Source of the DNA: Bryobacteraceae bacterium
GTDB lineage: Bacteria; Acidobacteriota; Terriglobia; Bryobacterales; Bryobacteraceae
Length of the DNA: 5,629 nt
Direction: 5' to 3'
Assembly (NCBI GenBank): GCA_014379815.1
Contig: JACMLA010000900.1
Location: forward strand, 1 to 5,629
A program made the position numbers and the translations under genes. Below the pieces are notes generated by a model that worked only from the letters and a program-made list of their open reading frames with translations, had not been told where the DNA came from and ran no database searches. Positions 1 through 5,629 of the stretch are shown piece by piece; position 1 is the first letter of the stretch, and every line of letters starts with the position of its first letter.

Positions 1-1965
1 AACCGTTTCCTGTTCGACAATCAGGGCCTCGATTTTGTACCTTCCAGCCTTGGACTCCCAAGAGATCTGGATTTTGCGGTCGACCGGTTGATGTTTCCGA
101 GATTCGACGTATCAGGCCAGACTTCACTTGGGGGCGGCGACCAGCGGCAAAGTGGATTTAATAACTACGGCTTGTCAGGCAATTTGAGTAAGATCCTTAA
201 CAAGCATTCTGTGAAAGCCGGATATGAAGGCCGCATGCTGCGGATCAACGTATGGGAAGCGCGCGCCGCGGGAACTTTTGGGTTCAACGCTGGTATGACG
301 CAGGGTCCGAACCCGACGGCAGCGAGCTCGGCCGCGGGGTACGGCTTTGCCTCATTTTTGCTGGGTACGGGAGCAAGTGGAAACTTCTATCAGAACTGGA
401 AGAATGTCGCGGCGCAGAGTTTTTACCATGCTTTCTACCTCCAGGACGACTGGCGAGTTACGCGCAAACTGACGCTCAATCTGGGGGTCCGTTACGATTA
501 CGACTTTCCGAGAACGGAGCGCTATAACCGGCTCAGCTGGTTCGATCCTTCACTACGCTCTCCGCTGGCCGACAAAGTTCCGGGATATGGCAACCTCACT
601 GGCGGGTTGCGTTTCGTCGGCGTTGACGGCAACGACCGCACACAGTTCAACGGAGATTTCAATAACATAGCTCCGCGACTCGGACTTGCTTATCAATTGA
701 ACAACAAGACGGCCATACGAGCCGGCTTCGGACAGTTGTATGGACCGAGCACAATGGCTGCTCAGGGAACGGTGGGGCCATACGGATTTCGGGTGGAAAC
801 GCCATGGGTCGCAACCCTCGATGGAGTTACGCCGCTAAACCGGCTGAGTAACCCATTTCCCGGCGGATTTGCGCCTGTACCCGGATCATCGCAGGGCGCT
901 TTGACTGCTATAGGAAGCAATCTGGACGCGCCGCTCAGCAATACCAACACGCCCTATACTCTGCAGTACAACGTGACAGTCCAGCGGGAGCTTCCTGGGG
1001 CGATTCTGTTCGAAGCGGCCTATGTCGGCAATCGGGGCCGACAGTTATCAAGAGGCGGCGAAGGCGGGTTTACCCTCAACCAGGTCGACCCCGCGTATCT
1101 CAGTCTCGGAAACGCTCTGAATCAGCTGGTCGATAATCCCTTCTTTGGGAACGGGTCCGGTATTCTGGCCAATCGCCAGGTGAGCCGGGCTCAGCTACTG
1201 CGACCTTACCCGCAATTCGGGGCCATCTATCCTGTGTTTTCCCAGGGCGCAACCTCAGATTACAACTCTCTGCAGGTCAGCTTCAGCAAACGCTATTCAA
1301 AAGGCATTCAGTTTGACGGAAGCTATGTGTGGGCCAAAGCGATGGACACAGGAACCAGCTATCAGAACAGCTACGACGTCCTCGGCAGCAGGAGCGTCTC
1401 GGGAGTAGATATCCCCCACCGGCTGGTCTTCAGCGGGCTCTTCGACATTCCCGTGGGACGCGGGCGCCGAATCGGTGGGGATATGTCGCGGCTCCTCGAT
1501 ATAGCCGTTGGCGGCTGGCAGGTGAACACGTACTGGACCCTGCAATCTGGCTCGCCACTTGGCATTGGAGCGAATAACACCGCCGGCTTGTTTACAGAAG
1601 CCATTCGCGCTAACAACAATGGCCAGAGAGCCAGCCTGAACGTCGACGCGCACCAGCGACTGGACCGGTGGTTCGACACCAGTGTGTTCAGCCAGCCGGC
1701 ACCGTTTACACTTGGCAATCTGAGCCCGCTTATCAACGATCTCAGGAATCATCACACAAACAATCTCGATCTCTCGGTATTCAAGCAATTTGTTTTGACT
1801 GAGAGATTGCGGCTGCAATTCCGGGCGGAAGCCTTCAATGCATTCAACCGCGTTCGCTTCAGCAGCCCCAACACCTCGGTTACTGCCGGCGCAAACTTTG
1901 GCCGCGTAACCCAGCAGGCAAACGACCCACGCCAGCTTCAGTTTGGCCTCAAGCTGCTCTTTTGA
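1..1965 (+). CDS. TonB-dependent receptor, Oar-like, C-terminal part (5' end outside window)
   Basis: This is an outer-membrane beta-barrel receptor that would import a substrate, not identifiable here, using energy from TonB-ExbBD. The frame is open from base 1, so the gene begins upstream. The TTG/ATG codons at 88-93 are internal. The 654 visible residues are nearly all barrel: alternating aromatic and polar strands, a typical YLQDDWRVTRKLTLNLGVRY block near residues 146-165, NIAPRLGLAYQL near 222-233, and later LQYNVTVQREL, HRLVFSGLFDIPVGRG and RLQFRAEAFNAFNRV. The chain ends in FGLKLLF, with the terminal Phe expected of outer-membrane barrels. These blocks are typical of the Oar-like receptors abundant in Acidobacteriota. 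Such proteins are usually about 1,000-1,200 aa, so the signal peptide, the carboxypeptidase-regulatory-like domain and most or all of the plug should lie upstream. No clear terminator follows the TGA stop. The family call is secure; the substrate is unknown. Confidence 0.93.
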   Translation, partial: NRFLFDNQGLDFVPSSLGLPRDLDFAVDRLMFPRFDVSGQTSLGGGDQRQSGFNNYGLSGNLSKILNKHSVKAGYEGRMLRINVWEARAAGTFGFNAGMTQGPNPTAASSAAGYGFASFLLGTGASGNFYQNWKNVAAQSFYHAFYLQDDWRVTRKLTLNLGVRYDYDFPRTERYNRLSWFDPSLRSPLADKVPGYGNLTGGLRFVGVDGNDRTQFNGDFNNIAPRLGLAYQLNNKTAIRAGFGQLYGPSTMAAQGTVGPYGFRVETPWVATLDGVTPLNRLSNPFPGGFAPVPGSSQGALTAIGSNLDAPLSNTNTPYTLQYNVTVQRELPGAILFEAAYVGNRGRQLSRGGEGGFTLNQVDPAYLSLGNALNQLVDNPFFGNGSGILANRQVSRAQLLRPYPQFGAIYPVFSQGATSDYNSLQVSFSKRYSKGIQFDGSYVWAKAMDTGTSYQNSYDVLGSRSVSGVDIPHRLVFSGLFDIPVGRGRRIGGDMSRLLDIAVGGWQVNTYWTLQSGSPLGIGANNTAGLFTEAIRANNNGQRASLNVDAHQRLDRWFDTSVFSQPAPFTLGNLSPLINDLRNHHTNNLDLSVFKQFVLTERLRLQFRAEAFNAFNRVRFSSPNTSVTAGANFGRVTQQANDPRQLQFGLKLLF

Positions 1966-2004
1966 TAGGGGGTCAGATTCCTGAGGACGAGCGGACTTAG
2001 CTTT

Positions 2005-2028
2005 TACTATTCGAAAGAAAAGTAAAAT
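2005..2028 (+). promoter_or_regulatory. Possible promoter region for the tandem secreted-protein genes
   Basis: This A/T-rich patch in the gap after the receptor gene holds two -10-like hexamers, TACTAT at 2005-2010 and TAAAAT at 2023-2028. Neither has a convincing -35 box at 16-18 bases. The first would place the transcript start near 2017 and include the whole downstream hairpin in the leader. The second would start near 2035 and remove part of it. Read-through from the receptor gene is also possible. This is a weak call based on hexamer similarity alone. Confidence 0.25.
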
Positions 2029-2074
2029 TTAAGTGAAAAAACTGATCTGGCGATTCACAGTTTTCCGCACTTAA
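2029..2074 (+). repeat. Two-part inverted repeat (hairpin) in the leader of the first secreted-protein gene
   Basis: TTAAGTG at 2029-2035 is complementary to CACTTAA at 2068-2074. AAAACTG at 2038-2044 is complementary to CAGTTTT at 2058-2064. The result is a 14-bp stem broken by a 2x3 internal loop (AA opposite CCG), with a 13-base apical loop at 2045-2057. No T-run follows, so it is not a standard intrinsic terminator. A third copy of the outer arm, CTTAAGTG at 2108-2115, contains the GTG start of the next gene and could pair perfectly over 8 bases with 2068-2075 instead. The pairing is seen directly. A role as RNA switch, operator or mRNA-stability element is inference. Confidence 0.5.
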
Positions 2075-2102
2075 GGGAGAGGCTGCAATTAAGCCCAACT
2101 CC

Positions 2103-2106
2103 GAGG
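2103..2106 (+). promoter_or_regulatory. Ribosome binding site (GAGG) for the GTG start at 2113
   Basis: GAGG lies 6 bases upstream of the GTG at 2113-2115. An in-frame TAA at 2110-2112 directly precedes that GTG, so no upstream start is possible. The next in-frame ATG is codon 66, which would lose the signal peptide. Confidence 0.65.
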
Positions 2107-2112
2107 ACTTAA

Positions 2113-3090
2113 GTGAATCAGACTAATTTCCGCCTTTCTGTTTCTTATCTGACTTTCTACATTGCAATAGCAATCGCGACTGCTAATCCAGCGCTCGCCG
2201 AAGTTCTTAACGTTTCAAAGATCGTGACTGGTGTTCATACCCCCACTCCCAGCCTTGGCTTCATATTTCCCAATGGCACTCCTTCCGCGGTAGTCACTCA
2301 CGTTCCTATGGTTCATGCGAAAACCGGGGCAGACTCGTTCGAAATGTACCCAGGCGGCTGGGCACCGTGGGCAGCCGCATCCTCCAACCCATCGATCAAA
2401 CGCCAAGTGAACTCTCCCGCGCCGTCGGTCGCAGACAGCGTGACAACAAGCTACCACCGTGAGTGGAATCAACTCGCGCAGGCCGGGATGACTCCGCAAG
2501 TCAAGCAGGCCACCGTTGCGGCGGTCTTCAAGAACGGATCCGCTCTGGCTTCTACCAGCTACGCATTAAATGTCGAGCACATTGGTGCCGTAACAAGTGA
2601 CTACTTTCTCAATCTCTCTATCCCAGAGGTTCTGCGCTTTTTGAACCCTGCTTATCGTCTGGAGCCTGGATCTAATGGCGGCACTTATGTCTTCTATGCT
2701 CCTGCCTCCGCCAGATCGCGTTCTGCCGTCGACGTCTACGTAGACGGTCTGCCGGTGTGGTCGACAGAGTCCACCTATATGTTCCCGGACTCCGACAACC
2801 CATTCGCGAAGATTGAGAACAAGTGGGGTAATGCTCAGTCCCCTCAATCTGGCAACGCGATTCTTTACCTGGGACGTCTCGGCACCGGCAAGTCCTTTCG
2901 GATCTCGATGGTTGTTCGCACAGAGGCATTTTCAGGAGCGACGTACTGCGGGTCGGAAACAAGCTGGGGATTTCGTACGATGCACTGCTTCGACCTTTCC
3001 GAGAGGGTATTGCTGCCTGTGCCTGCAAACTCACAAGTGCCAGGCATGTCCCTGTTCTCAAAAAGCGCACTTGTCTACCGCGCAAATTAG
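2113..3090 (+). CDS. Secreted protein of unknown function, first of a tandem paralogous pair
   Basis: I do not recognise this 325-aa protein. It starts at GTG, directly after an in-frame TAA and 6 bases after GAGG. Residues 1-29 form a Sec-type signal peptide with a hydrophobic YIAIAIATA core and a likely cut at ALA|E, so the product is exported. No lipobox, further membrane segment or catalytic motif is visible. The mature part looks beta-rich. Its most distinctive stretches are VDGLPVW (210-216), a block near 250-270 reading LYLGRLGTGK then SFRISMVVRT, and a cysteine pair C279/C292 (C-x12-C) that probably forms a disulfide. The next gene, 31 bases downstream, encodes a protein of nearly equal length sharing these landmarks in order, so the two probably arose by duplication and are co-transcribed. 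The VDG-x-x-VW segment loosely recalls beta-sandwich binding modules, but that is not an assignment. The CDS is well supported; the function is not known. Confidence 0.85.
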   Translation: MNQTNFRLSVSYLTFYIAIAIATANPALAEVLNVSKIVTGVHTPTPSLGFIFPNGTPSAVVTHVPMVHAKTGADSFEMYPGGWAPWAAASSNPSIKRQVNSPAPSVADSVTTSYHREWNQLAQAGMTPQVKQATVAAVFKNGSALASTSYALNVEHIGAVTSDYFLNLSIPEVLRFLNPAYRLEPGSNGGTYVFYAPASARSRSAVDVYVDGLPVWSTESTYMFPDSDNPFAKIENKWGNAQSPQSGNAILYLGRLGTGKSFRISMVVRTEAFSGATYCGSETSWGFRTMHCFDLSERVLLPVPANSQVPGMSLFSKSALVYRAN

Positions 3091-3109
3091 CTGCAATTCC
3101 ACCATTTAC

Positions 3110-3114
3110 AGGAG
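3110..3114 (+). promoter_or_regulatory. Ribosome binding site (AGGAG) for the ATG at 3122
   Basis: AGGAG ends 7 bases before the ATG at 3122, which is near-ideal spacing. It identifies 3122 as the true start, although the reading frame is open back to 2813 inside the previous gene. The site lies in the 31-base gap between the two paralogues and no promoter is visible there, which fits a two-gene operon. Confidence 0.85.
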
Positions 3115-3121
3115 AAATAAG

Positions 3122-4093
3122 ATGAACTATCGAATCGATACCCGAATTGCGTCTTCCATCCTGATGCTGGCACTTGCAGCCAGTGCAGGTGCCGTTGATG
3201 CACCCCTCGTAAAAATGTACACAGGGCCCGGCGACAAAGCCACGATAGACGGCTATAGTCAGATCTTCGTTGCAGGACCGGACTTCCGCACCGCCGCTAT
3301 GGTGGACGTGATTGCAGACCCGAGCAAACCCGGACTAAGTATCCAGACACAGAAAGACGCTCAGCGCGCGAGTAACAACAATACGGCGGCTGTGATGGCC
3401 GTTGTCGGCAAGGTACTGCCAGTGAACATACAGCTGGCTCAGCTTAGTGAACCTTCCGCGGCAGAGAGAATTTCCTTTAAAGAATCGTGGAACTCAGCGC
3501 AGGCCTGGGCTACGATGCGGGGCGACGGGATGCCCTATCTGTCGATGCAGGCATTCGGTAAAGCTTCCGCTTCCGGAACCGCGGCCTGGAATGCGCGAAT
3601 CGTTATGCCGCAGAGTAACCCTCTGTTTGTAAGATTTGTGATCCCACAGGTGTCGGTGAAGGGAGTTGTGGAATCAGACGGGCCAGCAATCTACCAGGGC
3701 CGGTACCGTACAGAACTTCTGGTCAACGGACATTCGGTCTGGACAAGCGAAGCAAACCGGCAGAACGAGCTTTACAACGTATGGCCGAACGCTTGCACGG
3801 ACGGTAGCGAGAAGTCCACTTCTTTGACGCAGTTTGGGTCCTCGACCGGTCTGGTTTCTAACCCGGCTACTGCTGCGGCAGAGAAGAACATCTACGTCGG
3901 CCTCGGGAGTTTCTCCGCCGGACAAGAGATCGAAGTTAGCCTGATCATCCGTGCCGACACACAGGTAAAGACCAAGTGCTGCATCCAGACTATGGACGGG
4001 GCGCAGGAGTCCTTTTGTACCGGTTCGACGACTACCGTTAGCTGGTCCAACACCCAAAATCCAGTGGCCTTCCGAATGGGACCTGCGCTGTAG
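3122..4093 (+). CDS. Secreted protein of unknown function, second of a tandem paralogous pair
   Basis: This unrecognised 323-aa protein starts at the ATG 7 bases after a strong AGGAG. Residues 1-24 form a signal peptide (hydrophobic SSILMLALAA, cut near AGA|V, or VDA|P at 27), so it is exported. It aligns by eye with the preceding product along most of its length: KMYTG 31-35 with KIVTG; SFKESWN 118-124 with SYHREWN; VIPQV 173-177 with SIPEV; VNGHSVW 201-207 with VDGLPVW; the VGLGSFSAGQ to SLIIRA region (259-278) with the YLGRLGTGK to SMVVRT region; and C286/C299 (C-x12-C) with C279/C292. It has two further cysteines, C225 and C287, suggesting a second disulfide. No catalytic motif or anchor is visible. 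Transcription probably ends at the hairpin at 4101-4125. Identity between the two copies is low, so the duplication is old or fast-evolving. Function is unknown. Confidence 0.88.
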   Translation: MNYRIDTRIASSILMLALAASAGAVDAPLVKMYTGPGDKATIDGYSQIFVAGPDFRTAAMVDVIADPSKPGLSIQTQKDAQRASNNNTAAVMAVVGKVLPVNIQLAQLSEPSAAERISFKESWNSAQAWATMRGDGMPYLSMQAFGKASASGTAAWNARIVMPQSNPLFVRFVIPQVSVKGVVESDGPAIYQGRYRTELLVNGHSVWTSEANRQNELYNVWPNACTDGSEKSTSLTQFGSSTGLVSNPATAAAEKNIYVGLGSFSAGQEIEVSLIIRADTQVKTKCCIQTMDGAQESFCTGSTTTVSWSNTQNPVAFRMGPAL

Positions 4094-4100
4094 TCTAAGT

Positions 4101-4125
4101 GGGTCGGTGCTGCACGCGCCGACCC
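4101..4125 (+). terminator. Hairpin terminator between convergent genes
   Basis: GGGTCGGTGC at 4101-4110 pairs with GCGCCGACCC at 4116-4125. This is a 10-bp stem with one T-G wobble and a 5-base loop (TGCAC), starting 8 bases after the TAG stop of the secreted-protein gene. On the + strand it is followed by GGCTTTACTTTCC, a broken T-rich tract, so it best fits termination of the + strand operon. On the - strand it lies 5 bases after the hydrolase stop codon and may end that transcript too, but no U-run follows there. Confidence 0.75.
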
Positions 4126-4129
4126 GGCT

Positions 4130-5047
4130 TTACTTTCCTGACATGCCCTCTACGATGATCTGAGCCAGATCCGCGATCATGAGCAAACCCGGATTTTCTG
4201 GCGTGTAATCTATCGATGGAATGCCTTCTACGGTAATTGCCATGGCGATACGGGTTCCCTGCTTTGTATACACGACCGCCACGTCGGACCGCAGGGCGTC
4301 AAGAGCGCCCGATTTGCTGGCGATGGTATAGCCGTTGAGCTTGCGCCGAATCCCCTTGTTATCCTGACAGCGCTTCAGAATCGCGAGCATTTCCTTCGAA
4401 GCTTCCGGACTAATGATTTCGCCTTTCTCCAGCTTCTCTAGGATTGTGACCATGTCCTTCGGGGTCGACTTACCCGTTCCGTACTTCGCATTTTCCGGCA
4501 GCTTACCGACGGCCGACCAGCCCGACGGAGATTTCAGGCTGGTGCCGTCTCCCAAAATCTTTCTCATCAACCGGGTTCCCTTGATGCCGAGCTGATCGAG
4601 GTGGCTGTTTACCGCCTCGGCAGTGAAGCGTTCAATCAGCATGTTGGTCGCGGTGTTGTCGCTGAGAACGATCATGAGGTTTACCACGTCCCGCAGCGGA
4701 AGCGATACCCCATCAGAGATTTCGGAAGCGATGATCCCACTGCCGGAAACCTTTTCCGCTTTGGTAACGCTTAGCGTTTCGGTCCATTTCGCCTTTCCGT
4801 CTTCCACAGCGCGAAAGACAGCCAGCATGATAGGTAGCTTGATGGTGCTGGCTGTGCGCACTGGGTCATTGTCGGCAATTCCGAGGGTCGCCCCGGAATC
4901 AAGGTTTTTTGCATACAGGGAGACTGTTCCGGAAAAGGTTCCCACGCGTTCTTTGATTCGGTCAATCAAAGGGTCTGCCCGCAACCACGCGCCCCCTGCA
5001 AGGACTAGTGAGAGCAACGCGTATTTCTGCATGCGTCCGTTTTGCAT
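4130..5047 (-). CDS. Class A beta-lactamase-fold serine hydrolase lacking the Glu166 equivalent
   Basis: This 305-aa exported protein of the beta-lactamase / penicillin-binding superfamily should act in the periplasm or outside the cell. Residues 1-24 form a signal peptide (MQKYALLSLVLAGGAWLRA|D). The three active-site motifs are present in order: STIK with nucleophile S67 and K70, SDN at 129-131, and KSG at 245-247, followed by ALRSDVAVVY. A class A-like SGSGI lies at 101-105. The omega loop is abnormal: TRLMRKIL (158-165) aligns with the class A TRLDRWEP, putting Ile164 where the deacylating Glu166 should be, and the segment up to STP at 194-196 is about 30 residues, longer than usual. The enzyme may therefore acylate but deacylate slowly, act on peptidoglycan-like substrates, or not be a true beta-lactamase. 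The ATG at 5047 is chosen because a -10-like TATCAT ends 7 bases before it. Met6 (5032) is an alternative that keeps the signal peptide. The gene is divergent from the aminopeptidase. Confidence 0.9.
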   Translation of the reverse strand: MQNGRMQKYALLSLVLAGGAWLRADPLIDRIKERVGTFSGTVSLYAKNLDSGATLGIADNDPVRTASTIKLPIMLAVFRAVEDGKAKWTETLSVTKAEKVSGSGIIASEISDGVSLPLRDVVNLMIVLSDNTATNMLIERFTAEAVNSHLDQLGIKGTRLMRKILGDGTSLKSPSGWSAVGKLPENAKYGTGKSTPKDMVTILEKLEKGEIISPEASKEMLAILKRCQDNKGIRRKLNGYTIASKSGALDALRSDVAVVYTKQGTRIAMAITVEGIPSIDYTPENPGLLMIADLAQIIVEGMSGK

Positions 5048-5054
5048 CCTTTTG

Positions 5055-5060
5055 ATGATA
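5055..5060 (-). promoter_or_regulatory. Putative -10 box (TATCAT) for a leaderless hydrolase transcript
   Basis: On the - strand TATCAT is followed by CAAAAGG (7 bases) and then the ATG at 5047. A transcript starting about 7 bases after the -10 would begin at or next to the A of the start codon. The AAAAGG abuts the ATG with no spacing, so it cannot serve as a normal Shine-Dalgarno for it, and it lies too far from Met6. The -35 region (about 5078-5083, TTTCAG) is a poor match. Confidence 0.5.
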
Positions 5061-5105
5061 CGCGAGCCCAGGAGAGCCTGAAACGGGTGCTTGAAGGCTC
5101 ACGCC

Positions 5106-5111
5106 TATACT
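5106..5111 (+). promoter_or_regulatory. Putative -10 box (TATACT) for a leaderless aminopeptidase transcript
   Basis: TATACT matches TATAAT at five of six positions and is followed by GACATTG (7 bases) and then the ATG at 5119. No Shine-Dalgarno-like sequence lies in the 20 bases before the ATG. The expected transcript start coincides with the start codon. TTGAAG at 5091-5096 resembles a -35 box but is only 9 bases away, too close for a sigma-70 promoter. The properly spaced -35 region (about 5083-5088) is weak. Confidence 0.55.
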
Positions 5112-5118
5112 GACATTG

Positions 5119-5629
5119 ATGTTTCACCGAACAGTCATCTTTTCAGCGGCCGTCATCCTCGCGGCCAAAATGTCAGCGCAGGATCCTCCGAAACTCCGCC
5201 TTCCTGACGACATTAGACCTCTCAAGTATTCGCTGGACCTTTCCCTGGATCCCGCCCGTAAGGACTACACCGGTCGCGTCATGATTGAGGTCGAGGTCAA
5301 GAAGCCCACGCCGGTCATTTGGTTGAACAGCACCGGGCTAAAGCTGACAAAGGCCACAGTGGGCAAACAGACAGCTACGGTGATCCCGGGTGGAACAGAG
5401 TTCGCCGGTCTGCGATTGCCAACGCCCCCCAGGATTGGCAAGACCAGAATTGACATCGAGTTTGCCGGGTTGTTCTCTCAAAACGATGTAGAGGGTTTGT
5501 TTCAGCAGTCCGAGCGGGGCGACAGTTACGTGTTCACGCAGTTTGAACCGACCAGCGCACGGCGCGCCTTCCCCTGTTTCGACGAACCTGCCCTGAAGGT
5601 ACCGTGGGCGGTGACGTTGCGGGTTCCTG
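5119..5629 (+). CDS. M1-family metallo-aminopeptidase, N-terminal part (3' end outside window)
   Basis: These are the first 170 codons of a zinc aminopeptidase of peptidase family M1, which removes N-terminal residues from peptides. Residues 1-20 form a signal peptide with a likely cut at MSA|Q, so the enzyme is predicted to be periplasmic or secreted, unlike cytoplasmic PepN. The mature start, with LPDDIRPLKYSLDLSLDP (28-45) then YTGRVMIEVEV, is the usual opening strand pattern of the M1 N-terminal beta domain. FTQFEPTSARRAFPCFDEP (140-158) is the highly conserved block that precedes the catalytic domain. The GAMEN exopeptidase motif and the HExxH zinc site should lie downstream, so catalytic competence cannot be judged here. 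Family members are usually 600-900 aa. The start is bounded by an in-frame TGA at 5092-5094. ATG 5119 is preferred, with the adjacent TTG at 5116 as a poor alternative. The gene is divergently transcribed from the serine hydrolase. Confidence 0.93.
   Translation, partial: MFHRTVIFSAAVILAAKMSAQDPPKLRLPDDIRPLKYSLDLSLDPARKDYTGRVMIEVEVKKPTPVIWLNSTGLKLTKATVGKQTATVIPGGTEFAGLRLPTPPRIGKTRIDIEFAGLFSQNDVEGLFQQSERGDSYVFTQFEPTSARRAFPCFDEPALKVPWAVTLRVP

Noticed and set aside
88..93. TTG-ATG as a possible true start of the receptor gene.
   Set aside because: The frame is open to base 1, the residues before it read as receptor sequence, and starting here would remove the signal peptide and plug that such receptors need.
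1297..1818. A 173-residue open frame on the - strand within the receptor gene.
   Set aside because: It lies wholly opposite conserved barrel codons of the TonB receptor, has no start signals worth noting and an arginine/alanine-rich composition typical of antisense shadows.
1974..1985. TCAG...CTGA inverted repeat just after the receptor stop as a terminator.
   Set aside because: The stem is only 4 bp and no T-tract directly follows it; it is too weak to call.
2813..3121. An in-frame N-terminal extension of the second secreted protein back to 2813, giving 426 aa.
   Set aside because: It would overlap the preceding gene by about 278 bases in another frame, its extension has no protein-like pattern, and the ATG at 3122 has a strong AGGAG and begins a clean signal peptide.
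4623..5081. A 152-residue open frame on the + strand opposite the serine hydrolase.
   Set aside because: It is the complement of well-conserved catalytic motifs of the hydrolase and has no recognisable product; it is an antisense shadow.
5091..5111. TTGAAG and TATACT as a classical -35/-10 promoter pair.
   Set aside because: The spacer is only 9 bases, far short of the 16-18 needed; only the -10 is retained as a candidate.

Overview
The window looks like chromosomal DNA of a member of the Acidobacteriota, possibly a Bryobacteraceae/Solibacter-type lineage. The main clue is the Oar-like TonB-dependent receptor at the left edge, a family greatly expanded in that phylum. The secreted hypothetical proteins and moderately GC-rich codon use also fit. 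The assignment is an inference from protein style, not from a marker gene.

Layout, left to right: (1) the 3' two-thirds of a TonB-dependent outer-membrane receptor, + strand, cut by the window start (1-1965). (2) A 147-base gap with an A/T-rich stretch, a two-part hairpin and a repeated TTAAGTG/CACTTAA element whose last copy contains the next start codon. (3) Two adjacent + strand genes, 2113-3090 and 3122-4093, 31 bases apart, encoding secreted proteins of 325 and 323 aa. I do not recognise them as a named family, but they appear to be divergent tandem paralogues. (4) A strong hairpin terminator at 4101-4125 between convergent genes. (5) A - strand class A beta-lactamase-fold serine hydrolase (4130-5047) with STIK, SDN and KSG motifs but without the usual Glu166. 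(6) A 71-base divergent intergenic region in which both genes have a -10-like hexamer exactly 7 bases before ATG, suggesting two leaderless transcripts. (7) The first 170 codons of an M1-family metallo-aminopeptidase, + strand, cut by the window end (5119-5629).

All five genes encode proteins that are exported or sit in the outer membrane: a receptor barrel, two secreted unknowns, a periplasmic/secreted serine hydrolase and a secreted or periplasmic aminopeptidase. There is no visible evidence that they form one pathway. The clearest unit is the tandem paralogue pair, which probably shares one mRNA ending at the hairpin. The hydrolase and aminopeptidase may be co-controlled through their shared 71-base promoter region. 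I saw no tRNA, rRNA, CRISPR array, insertion sequence or prophage gene.
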